NCBI RefSeq assembly: GCF_024679245.1
Contig: NC_090185.1
Span: forward strand, 3,319,464 to 3,383,463
Source of the DNA: Pseudorasbora parva
Taxonomy: Eukaryota; Chordata; Actinopteri; Cypriniformes; Gobionidae
Direction: 5' to 3'
DNA length: 64,000 bases
Shown here piece by piece: positions 54,933-64,000 of this stretch; within the stretch, counting starts at the first letter, position 1; each line of letters opens with the position of its first letter. The position numbers and the translations under genes were made by a program. Under the pieces are notes generated by a model. The model made no database searches, was not told the DNA's origin, and saw only the letters and a list, made by a program, of their open reading frames with translations.

Positions 54933-56232
54933 CTGTCTTAATTTATATGTTTTAAAAACAATAGTATTTGCACAGAGTAAATGATACTTTCTTGTTTTAC
55001 AGAAGAGAAGAAAGACCAGACCTTATATCGAAGCAAGCTAAGAAAATAAGTCCTTTGTTTAGGGTGAGGAAGCAAGATGGACATCTTGTGCCCGAAGAAG
55101 ACAGAAAAGTGCGCAAGTCCATTGGTATGTCTTGTATTGAAGCAATGCTGTAATATGTAGTACAAAATTTGATGTTGATCTCTCAAAGGACTATTCATTT
55201 CAACAGTGATCATTCTTTCTACTCTGATAAAATACGTACCATTATTCATGTCTAAATATTTTAATAACTCCTAAATAAGCAAATGAGGTTCTGTATCTTG
55301 GATTTATTTAAAATGGTAAATATTTGTTTTCCCTTTTTGATACAATTATTATTACATTTTTGGCCTTCAGTTCTTAAAAACTGCACCGTCTTTTTGTCTT
55401 AGATAAAAGTAGACAAGTGTGGGAAAAAGCATTTAGTTGTTATAAACTCCATGTATTTCTCCATTGTTTTGTAGACCATGGATGGTTCTGGGTAGCTTTA
55501 GAAGATAATGAGTTGGGACATATTAGGAATCAAATAGTAAATGTTCTTTGAAATATCTTCTTCTTCTTAGTTCTTTCTAAAAGATCTACTGTTTAAAAGG
55601 TTGCTGTTGATATGGGTAAATTAGTTTTTGTTCAGTACTTGGCTAATATTATGGGCTGAAATATTATACATAATGCTTCAATGTGTATATTATTTTATGT
55701 ACTGACTGCTGCTTTGTAAATTTAAATCAGGAATTGGCATTTCTGCCCATTTTGAGGTGGAGAGTTTACTGAAGAACATAGGTTAACCTGACTGTACATT
55801 AAACTTAATCTGAATTGTGTTTGTTGTTTTACTTTTAGACCAGGACTGGAGAACGCCGGATTATACGACTTCTTCCTCTGGTTGAGAAAAGGCGACACAA
55901 CATCAGTGATCACATCATCTGTACATTGATTATACTGTAGGGTACAAGTGGGCGAACTGTTTAGAAGAAGAAGAACATGAACATGATAGAGGGAAGAGAC
56001 AGAAACCAGTCTAGTTGTAATAATGAATCATTATTTTCCAACACTATATCAAATCTGTTTTCTGTATCATAGTTGACTGGATGGGATTATGTGGCACTCA
56101 TTTGTGTGGCTTCAGCAGCTGTGAATGGATTAATATGATGTTAATGTGTTTTTTAAAACCCATTTTTATTTATCTTGAATCTAATTTGACTTTATTCTAC
56201 TTTATCAACTGTATACTGTATCCTCCAATAAA
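54244..56232 (+). CDS. Possible small spliced gene inside the 6.7-kb element
   Basis: Candidate exons: ATG at 54244 (MFGIRSRVPHV, donor GTGAGT at 54278), 55008 or nearby to 55124 (ERPDLISKQAKKISPLFRVR, KQDGHLVPEEDRKVRKSI, donor GTATGT) and from 55848 (after CTTTTAG) QDWRTPDYTTSSSG then stop near 55886. AATAAA lies at 56227-56232. The joined frame would be about 68 residues, basic in the middle. The first junction needs a weak acceptor (CAGAAGAG). I recognise no family; it may be non-coding. Confidence 0.2.
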
Positions 56233-57989
56233 GTGTTGAGTGATAAAGTATGGTGAGTATTGTGTATGGTGTTTGGTACAGTAAATACACATTCAACAAG
56301 TTTATTTAGGTTATCTAATTAATTACCAAGAATATTTTTACTTGAGAAGTAAACATTTTTTATCTGGTTATATTATATTTGGTACAATGGTCCAAAAAGT
56401 TGTATATACCTGCATGCTGTGACAAGTATGTCAGTTTTCAGTGAAATAAAGGGAAGGATTACAAACACTTCAAGCTTAACTGAAGATGATCCATGTTGAT
56501 CATTCTGGTACATCTACTTCTGCAATAAAAATTAAAGCATGCACATTTTCGATGCCAGGTACGTGAAGAGGGTGTAGATGAAATTGTGACAATGTCTCTT
56601 GTTATTTTACTTAATGGTGCATGGTCCTATATTTAATAGTAATAATGAAGTGTAAATAATATAAATAGTTTTTGTTTACTCTGGAAAGTGGATAATGGCA
56701 AGTTGTTGCAGGTTCATCCATTATATTTATTAGTGTTTATCCATAAAATAAAATAAAACTTAATAATTATTATTTTACAACATTTCTTTTAAATATTTCT
56801 GTATTTCATCAGATGGTCTTACAATATCAAAACCTATACACAAGCATGACGTTAGAATAGAAAAGACAAAATACTCTGATATTTAAATGTGACTCAAAGT
56901 TTGTTGTCCGTGATGAGGAGAATAGATCTGTGTATGTTGTACTGCCCTTACACCTCCAGGGACCCAGAAGTGGCCCCTTGAAGAGCAAAAAAAAAGCATA
57001 TTTCAAATGGCTTTAACTCAAAGTCTGGTTAGCGTATCACAGAGAAAATTGGCAGGACAACTGCATATGCAATGTTTACTAAATAATGTTGGCCACAGTT
57101 TTCAGACATATATGGAAAGCTGCCATAAAGGTTTTTTTAAAAGTGCTCACAGTAAAATATACAATTTCAGCTTGGCCCTCATATATGTCATATAGGTTTA
57201 CACAATGAACATATTTTAATATCCAGTTGTCCATTAAATATGTTATTTACTTAACATTTATTGTTTCATTATGAAACCTTTTAAACTACATTACCCATAT
57301 ATCTGTCATTGTATCAATGCAATGGGAAACATGGCGCTGTAGTTCATAGAAGTGTGCAGAAATGCTTAGGGTTAGGGTTGGGTTCTCAGTAAAGGAGTCA
57401 TTTCTCAGAACATAGCGACACTTTATAGTTAGCTTAACGTATTACTGACGTAATAACACCAAAACATACTTTGTAACATGAAACGCCGTTTTATATGAGT
57501 TAAAACAGATAGTCCAATCACAGCGCGTTCTGCGATAAAGTCACAGCCAATGACAACCCAGCTGAACAGAGGCGTCACACTTACTTGTCCATTTATGGTA
57601 AATTATATCACATCTCATCCGGTTCAACTGAAGGGGTAGATTCCTTAATGAATTAATATTTAGGCTAAATATTATATTTATTATAATAAATATTAAATAT
57701 TATTTATTCTAAATATAGGCTAAATATTTATTTATTCTAATTAAATAATAAAACTCACATTTTAAAATGAAAGTCTTCTTTGTGTGGTTAAACTGATGCA
57801 TAATAAATATATTTGAAAGAGAAACCTTTTTCTATGCAATGGTCTACAAGCATAAACTTCTTTAAGCCATCCTTTACAATCTGAACTCGTGAAATACTCG
57901 CAAATATAACAAAAGCACAATGAATGCACACAATTTTGTAAGCATATTCCAATATTTAATGTCAAACAGTTTAAATACAAATGTAGTGC

Positions 57990-57990
<1 letters not shown>
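56233..57990. other. Central region of the 6.7-kb element, no gene recognised
   Basis: AT-rich, with scattered repeat-like segments (AGGGTTAGGGTTGGGTTC near 57369). No frame longer than about 60 codons carries a motif. Confidence 0.4.

Positions 57991-57991
<1 letters not shown>

Positions 57992-58069
<78 letters not shown>
57992..58069. repeat. TA microsatellite
   Basis: About 39 TA units in the centre of the 6.7-kb element. Confidence 0.95.
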
Positions 58070-58072
<3 letters not shown>

Positions 58073-58589
58073 AAAAAATAACATTTTACATTCTAAACTT
58101 TAATACTATATATTTGCGATTATTGTTCACTTTTATTGTAACTAAATTAAATGCCAATTAAAATAGTTGATGATTATTGTAAATGTTAACCATTTTCAGT
58201 AAGAAAATACTTCTATAAAGTACATTCATGTTACAGTTACATTAACAAGGTAGTGATATAATGATAGGTAGTGAAATAATGATAGAGGTAGTTATGGTGG
58301 ACATGTACTTTAGTGACCATTGTAATAAAAGTTTTAATGAATAATTATTGATTTCAAAAGGTATTAACTCTCACTATCTTCATTTGTTCAAACAAACAAC
58401 AAATGCAGAAATATACATTGGACTATAGCATCATGAAGTCAATGCATGACTAGAACTAGTGGATGGCAATAGATATGTCCTTCACTAAATCTCCTGATGA
58501 TAAAGGCATAGGCAGACATCAAGAACAGTTTATGAATATTGGTTCTGCATATATCAAAGAGATCATAAGACTCTACAGACTCCACGTGA

Positions 58590-58858
58590 AGACTTTGAGA
58601 CAGTGTGACAGAGCAAAGGGTGCACTTCACTGGAGATGTCCTATGCATGCCCAAACAACAACACCCAAAAACACTTATGAAGTGGACACCACCAGGAGGA
58701 CGCACGAGACAGGGAAAACCAAGGAAGATATGAGACAGATGTTTCACGAAGACCTCAATGCCGGTGTTCCATGAGAAGATGTGAAAACGTGGCCACAGAT
58801 CGAATATGTTGGAGGACACATGTTGCCCAATGTGCCCAGGACAGGACATGATGATGAT
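58590..58858 (+). pseudogene. LINE ORF2 C-terminal remnant
   Basis: Across three frames the + strand gives LHWRCPMH, MPKQQHPKTLMKWTPPGGRT-R, a QMFHEDLNAGVP segment and VATDRICWRTHVAQCAQDRT. This is the order of the conserved end of several fish LINE reverse-transcriptase proteins (W-x-P-P-G-x-R-x-R-G, then W-E-D and D-R-x-x-W). At least two frameshifts and a TGA in place of Trp make it a relic. The minus-strand frame opposite is a shadow. Confidence 0.5.
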
Positions 58859-58968
58859 GTTGTCAGTTTATACATAACTGTAGGATTTATTTCTGTAAAA
58901 AACGATGCATAATTAAATGTTAAATACATTCATGTAATAAGTTCACAGATATGTGTGCATTCCCATTA

Positions 58969-60285
58969 TTAAAAGTATATAATAGCAAGCTATATCATAT
59001 GAATTTGTTTGAAAATGTAGATAACGCACTTGATTTTGTGATCACATACATTATTTACATGCAAACGGGACGTTAATAATAATAAAAAATAATTGAATAT
59101 CTGATGTCATGTGACCGAAGTGGCTTTTTGAGGCTTTTGCATCTGAACTCTTCATATACAAATACAGCTCTGGATATACTATACTATTTAAATAACAATA
59201 TTTGGTTTTTACATTAAAATGCATTTAAAGCATGGCAATTGTTGTGGTTACTGTTTATTTACAACAAATATCACATTAAAACTACCAATACTGTGGTAAA
59301 TGCATGACAAGTGTTTTTTTTTATTTTTTTATTTTTTTTTATTTTTTATTGTGCTTCTACTACAAATGCCACGTTGGAACTACACTAGTAATTATTATTA
59401 AATATTAACAAATGTTTAAAGGTCTATAGCACGTCACGTGACAGTGTTTAATCACCCTATTAGCAAGGTGTGTTTATTTAGAAAGCAAAGAAATGCAAAG
59501 CCTCAGTGGAGATGATGACAGATACAATGCAGTGACTGAACATGATCGAGAACGACAAACAGAAAATATTTTATATCAAATATTAGGACATAATATGTAT
59601 GACTACTCACCAACATGTGGCACACGTGATCTGATGCCAAACATCGCGATGTGTTCTGAATGAGACTTCTTCAGCGCGATTTCATACCGATAGAATTGCC
59701 GTCTAATGTTGACGCCAAAGGTTTCCCACTGAAAGCAATTGGGTTCCCAGTTCGTCCATCGCGTGACGCCGAGGGGTCTACCTGTGGCGTCTTCAGTGTG
59801 ACGCCGGGGCGCGGCGGATAGAGACGGTGATTGCTTTTGGGTCTTTTCTTCACACAATTCAATCGTTTGGCCTCGGAATAGTTGGACTTTTTCAATAAAG
59901 TGTGCCTGTTGTCTGTTACAGTCTGTGTTTTATATCATATAATACGCAAATGGGTAGGTTTAGGGTGGGGTGGGGTTTGACTGCTGTTTCAAACGTGTAT
60001 CATAGCGTAAATAAATGTAAATACAATTGTGCTGGCTGATTAAATTGAGAATCACACTCCAACATGTCATAATGTAAAAATTATAACCCAATATATTCCA
60101 TCATAACGATAACATTCACATGCCCAACACGTCTGTTTATGACGTCCTAGGTTTCTCATTGAAATCAGTGGATTACCCAGTACGTCGAAAAATGGCGATT
60201 TAGGGGTACCCTGTGCGTCAACAGCTGACGTCAGGGTCCCTTGACCGTTCGGCAAGATTTGACGAGTAGGGGTGAGACTGTGTTG
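58969..60285 (-). repeat. Right terminal inverted repeat of the 6.7-kb element
   Basis: Reverse complement of 53582-54932, shorter by about 34 bp because of the CG-rich and AT-rich indels. Any promoter or exon in one arm is duplicated, facing inward, in the other. Confidence 0.85.
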
Positions 60286-60292
60286 TCTGGGC

Positions 60293-61163
60293 TGTCATGT
60301 CACGCACTGCTCTTTTAAGGTCTATCCATAGATTTTCAATTATGTTGAGGTCAGGAGATTGTGAAGGCCATGGCAAAACCTTTAGTTTATGCCTCTTGAT
60401 GTAATCCACAGTGGATTTAGAGGTGTGTTTATGATTATAATCCATTTGTAGAAGCCATCCTCTCTTTAACTTCAGCTTTTTCACTGATGGCACCAAGTTA
60501 GCATCAAAAATGTGCTGACATTTTATTGAATCCATTTTTCCTTCTACTCTTGAAATGTTCCCTGTGCCACTGGCTGCGATACAACCCTAAAACATGATCG
60601 ATCCACCCCCTTGCTTAACAGTTGGACAGAAGTTCTTATCATTAAATTCTGTGCCTTTTCTTCTCCAAACATACCTTTGCTCATTCCGGCCAAAATGTTC
60701 TATTTTAACCTCATCGGTCCACAGAACTTGTTTTTTCAAAATGCATCAGGCTTGTGTATATGTTCATTTGCAAACTTCAAACGCTGATTTTTGTCTCGAG
60801 GACGTAGAAGAGGCTTTCTTCTGATGACTCTTCCATGAAGACCATATTTGTACAAGTATCTCTTTAGTGTACCACAACTCCAGTGTCTGCCAGATCTTTC
60901 TGGAGGGATTGTGCAGTCAAACGTGGGTTTTGACTTGCTTTTCTCACAATCCTGTGAGCCGTTCTGTCTGATATTTTTCTTGGTCTTCCAGATCTTGCTT
61001 TAACTTCCACTGTTCCTGATGACTGCCATTTCTTAATTACATTCTGAACAGAGGATATTGGCATCTGAAAACGCTTTGCTATCTTTTTATAGCCCTCTCC
61101 TGCTTTGTAAGCGTCAACTATTTTCAGCTTGAGTTTTCTAGACAACTGCTTAGAAGAACCCAT
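60293..61163 (-). pseudogene. Tc1-like transposase, degenerate
   Basis: Start at 61163: MGSSKQLSRKLKLKIVDAYK, then EGYKKIAKRFQMPISSVQNV (helix-turn-helix) and SDRTAHRIVRKASQNPRLTA to about 60864. The middle part (60860-60540) shows YLYKYGLHGRVIRRKPLL and GGGSIMF with an in-frame stop in place of Trp. The C-terminal part reads KSTVDYIKRHKLKVLPWPSQ and SPDLNIIENLWIDLKRAV (60400-60310). The catalytic D and E residues of the last block are visible. Frameshifts and the insertion at 60285 make it inactive. Confidence 0.8.
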
Positions 61164-61807
61164 GGTGCTGATTGTTGGGGCAAGGTCAGAAGAGTCTGGG
61201 CATTTAAAACCTTTGAGATTGACATCACCTGGTCTATCCAGACGATGATTGAGAACAATCCATGGCACTGTCAGGTCTTAGCTTGCCAAAGGGGGCAGTA
61301 CAAGGTATTAACTCTGCAGGGTGCCCAAACTTTTGCAGACACCATTTTTTTTGTTTTCTGTTATTTTGAAAGTGTAAATGATGGAAATAAAATCTAACTT
61401 TTTTTCATATATATTATAAGAATGTCTAATCTGTCATTTGATGCCTTTTGGAGATTTTTCCATCTTTTCTTGGCTTCTTTATGCACACTATTACACATTT
61501 TTTACTTGGGGTGCCCAAACTTTCAACTGTGTTTCTCACAGAAACCGATCGGTTTGTGTCTTAAGACATCAATGTGTCGTCAGGAGCAGTAGGATTTTGT
61601 GCATGTTGTCCAAGCATGTTTGTTTGTTTGTTTTGCTCATAGAATTGTTAACCATTTGCATTATTGTATGACTGGCACACAGCAACGGTTGAGTTAAAAA
61701 TCTTCATTTGTGTTCTCCTGAAGAAACAAACACACCTACATGTTGGATGCCCTGGGGGTCAGCAGATAAACATCTCATTTTCATTGTTGGGTGAACTAAC
61801 CCTTTAA

Positions 61808-61929
61808 CAGCAGGCTGGCCCCACTTTATATTAGGTGGCCTTAAGTACAATGTACTTACACCAAAAGATAAGTACAATGTACTTACTGTGTTCAAATTGT
61901 ATTTGCAACGCACTTTTGCTGATATTGAG
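61808..61929. other. Host intron resumes, then a repeat end
   Basis: CAGCAGG (61808) continues the ancestral intron. GGCCCCACTTTATATTAGGT (61818) resembles the end of another common fish DNA repeat leading into the 42-bp array. Confidence 0.5.
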
Positions 61930-64000
61930 GTGGGAAATGGGTAGAGTTAGGGACAGGTGTGGTGATATGGGTCAGTTTAAGGGTAGAGTTAGGGACAGGT
62001 GTGGTGATATGGGTCAGTTTAAGGGTAGAGTTAGGGACAGGTGTGGTGGTGTGGGTCAGTTTAAGGGTAAAGTTAGGGACATGTGTGGTGATATGAGTCA
62101 GTTTAAGGGTAGAGTTAGGGACAGGTGTGGTGACATGGGTCAGTTTAAGGGTAGAGTTAGGGTCAGGTGTGGTGGTGTGGGTCAGTTTAAGGGTAGAGTT
62201 AGGGACAGGTGTGGTGGTGTGGGTCAGTTTAAGGGTAGAGTTAGGGACAGGTGTGGTGGTGTGGGTCAGTTTAAGGGTAGAGTTAGGGACAGGTGTGGTG
62301 GTGTGGGTCAGTTTAAGGGTAAAGGTAGGGACAGGTGTGATGGTGTGGGTCAGTTTAAGGGTAGAGTTAGGGACAGGTGTGGTGGTGTGGGTCAGTTTAA
62401 GGGTAGAGTTAGGGACAGGTGTGGTGGTGTGGGTCAGTTTAAGGGTAGAGTTAGGGTCAGGTGTGGTGGTGTGGGTCAGTTTAAGGGTAGAGTTAGGGAC
62501 AGGTGTGGTGGTGTGGGTCAGTTTAAGAGTAAAGTTAGGGACAGGTGTGGTGGTGTGGGTCAGTTTAAGGGTAGAGTTAGGGACAGGTGTGGTGGTGTGG
62601 GTCAGTTTAAGGGTAAAGTTAGGGACAGGTGTGGTGGTGTGGGTCAGTTTAAGGGTAGAGTTAGGGACAGGTGTGGTGGTGTGGGTCAGTTTAAAGGTAG
62701 AGTTAGGGACAGGTGTGGTGGTGTGGGTCATTTTAAGAGTAGAGTTAGGGACAGGTGTGGTGGTGTGGGTCGTTTTAAGAGTAGAGTTAGGGACAGGTGT
62801 GGTGGTGTGGGTCAGTTTAAGGGTTGAGTTAGGGTCAGGTGTGGTGGTGTGGGTCAGTTTAAGGGTAGAGTTAGGGACAGGTGTGGTGGTGTGGGTCAGT
62901 TTAAGGGTAGAGTTAGGGACAGGTGTGGTGGTGGGGGTCAGTTTAAGGGTAGAGTTAGGGACAGATGTGGTGGTGTGGGTCAGTTTAAGGGTAGAGTTAG
63001 GGACAGGTGTGGTGGAGTGGGTCAGTTTAAGGGTAGAGTTAGGGACGTGTGGTGGAGTGGGTCAGTTTAAGGGTAGAGTTAGGGTCAGGTGTGGTGGTGT
63101 GGTTCAGTTTAAGGGTAGAGTTAGGGACAGGTGTGGTGGTGTGGGTCAGTTTAAGGGTAGAGTTAGGGACAGGTGTGGTGATATGGGTCAGTTTAAAGGC
63201 AGAGTTAGGGCAGGTGTGGTGGTGTGGGTCAGTTTAAGGGTAGAGTTAGGGTCAGGTGTGGTGATATGGGTCAGTTTAAGGGTAGAGTCAGGGACAGGTG
63301 TGGTGGTGTGGGTCAGTTTAAGGGTAGAGTTAGGGACAGGTGTGGTGGTGTGGGTCAGTTTAAGGGTAGAGTTAGGGACAGGTGTGGTGGTGTGGGTCAG
63401 TTTGAGGGTAGAGTCAGGGACAGGTGTGGTGGTGTGGGTCAGTTTAAGGGTAGAGTTAGGGACAGGTGTGGTGGTGAGGGTCAGTTTGAGGGTAGAGTTA
63501 GGGACAGGTGTGGTGGTGTGGGTCAGTTTGAGGGTAGAGTCAGGGACAGGTGTGGTGGTGTGGGTCAGTTTAAGGGTAGAGTTAGGGACAGGTGTGGTGG
63601 TGTGGGTCAGTTTGAGGGTAGAGTTAGGGACAGGTGTGGTGGTGTGGGTCAGTTTAAGGGTAGAGTTAGGGTCAGGTGTGGGTCAGTTTAAGGGTAGAGT
63701 TTGGGACAGGTGTGGTGGTGTGGGTCAGTTTAAGGGTAGAGTTAGGGTCAGGTGTGGGTCAGTTTAAGGGTAAAGTTAGGGACAGGTGTGGTGGTGTGGG
63801 TCAGTTTAAGGGTAGAGTTAGGGACAGGTGTGGTGGTGTGGGTCAGTTTAAGGGTAGAGTTAGGGACAGGTGTGGTGGTGTGGGTCAGTTTAAGGGTAGA
63901 GTTAGGGTCAGGTGTGGTGGTGTGGGTCAGTTTAAGGGTAAAGTTAGGGACAGGTGTGGTGGTGTGGGTCAGTTTAAGGGTAGAGTTAGGGACAGGTGTG
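61930..64000. repeat. 42-bp minisatellite array, runs off the window
   Basis: Unit: GGTAGAGTTAGGGACAGGTG, TGGTGGTGTGGGTCAGTTTA, AG. About 49 units are present with single-base variants and a few shortened units (for example near 63680 and 63755). As 42 is a multiple of 3 the array is open for hundreds of codons in several frames on both strands. The unit has no start context or splice structure, so no gene is called. It lies in gene D's intron. Confidence 0.95.

Larger units (their letters stand above)
53582..60285. mobile_element. 6.7-kb element with about 1.3-kb terminal inverted repeats, superfamily unknown
   Basis: It starts CAACACAGTCTCACCCCTAC and ends with the reverse complement. TCTGGGC is duplicated on both sides (53575-53581, 60286-60292), and removing the element restores Tc1 transposase sequence, so both borders are firm. 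The inverted repeats are 53582-54932 and 58969-60285, nearly identical apart from small indels (a CG-rich expansion near 54050 and a 20-bp block near 54810). The unique centre (54933-58968) holds no recognisable transposase. I see only a possible small spliced gene (54244-56232), a LINE remnant and a TA repeat. It must have been moved in trans, or its enzyme is unlike those I know. Confidence 0.75.
53550..61530 (-). mobile_element. Tc1-like transposon, split by a 6.7-kb insertion
   Basis: The transposase 3' region begins at about 53550 (TCTTCTAGTTCTTTAAGATT) and resumes at 60286. The 5' end lies near 61525, where GGGGTGCCCAAACTTTCAAC is the terminal repeat; a related subterminal copy (GGGTGCCCAAACTTTTGCAG) is at 61320. 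The left terminal repeat is missing at the TA microsatellite. Confidence 0.75.
53302..61803. mobile_element. TTAA-flanked DNA transposon hosting nested insertions
   Basis: Left end AGAGTTAGTTCACCC (53302) and right end GGGTGAACTAACCCT (to 61803) are inverted; the homologous arms extend about 160 bp (53302-53459, 61640-61803). TTAA flanks both sides (53298-53301, 61804-61807). The empty site is preserved in gene C's intron as TTTTACATTAACAGCAGG at 38712. Here TTTTACATTAA precedes and TTAACAGCAGG follows the element. The original element was probably only a few hundred bases; the rest is a nested Tc1 and larger element. Confidence 0.85.

Noticed and set aside
58439..58849. 136-codon minus-strand frame inside the 6.7-kb element
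   Set aside because: The opposite strand carries recognisable LINE C-terminal motifs across shifted frames, so this frame is a shadow.
62127..63767. 546-codon open frame on the + strand (and others in the array)
   Set aside because: Produced by the 42-bp array; no start context, no non-repeat sequence, and comparable frames exist on the other strand.

Overview
This is vertebrate, almost certainly teleost and probably cyprinid, genomic DNA. Genes are split by canonical GT..AG introns. The repeats are typical of carp and zebrafish-like genomes: TTAA-flanked elements ending in AGTTCACCC, L2-type LINE tails, Tc1 relics, DIRS, BEL/Pao, Harbinger and hAT elements, and long TG and TA microsatellites. 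No prokaryotic or viral gene is visible. The genus is inferred from repeat character only. All comparisons were made by eye.

The host genes are a tandem cluster of small immunoglobulin-superfamily receptors, all on the + strand. They resemble the CD2/SLAM (CD48-like) family: a signal-peptide exon, one or two V-type exons without the canonical disulphide, a C2-type exon with four or more cysteines, a transmembrane exon and a very short tail. Gene A enters from the left edge (truncated V exon at 117; V, C2, TM and tail at 5418-6532). Gene B (signal exon at 8572, decayed TM exon near 10015) is a pseudogene. Gene C (28809-39501) looks complete. Gene D (signal exon 45285, V exons 52428 and 52900) runs off the right edge with a very long repeat-filled intron. 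From the C2 exon to the 3' UTR genes A and C are nearly identical, while their V exons differ.

Most of the remaining sequence is mobile DNA, much of it nested. From left to right: a possible hAT-like fragment with an L2 LINE (about 264-2190); a DIRS-like tyrosine-recombinase element carrying a MITE (about 2303-5386); an L1/Tx1-like LINE piece (about 8940-9720); a hAT element (11106-20344, 8-bp TSD) holding an almost intact BEL/Pao retrotransposon (11332-18686, indistinguishable LTRs, one frameshift); a 1.4-kb TTAA element (21987-23360); Tc1 and Gypsy fragments within a duplicated block (24168-28515); a TG-rich composite array (30067-31420); a Harbinger-type element with a Myb-like remnant (32745-33739); a 33-bp CCAAT-box minisatellite just upstream of gene C's V exon (37782-38200); a Tc1 relic (40130-40700); a SINE inside an LTR-like segment (47386-47923); a 3.1-kb array of 27-bp units (48030-51060); and a 42-bp minisatellite (61930 to the right edge).

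The most unusual structure is in gene D's intron. A TTAA element (53302-61803) contains a Tc1-like element, which contains a 6.7-kb element (53582-60285) with inverted repeats of about 1.3 kb and a 7-bp duplication TCTGGGC. I could not assign that inner element to a known superfamily. The uninterrupted target of the outer element is visible in gene C near 38717.
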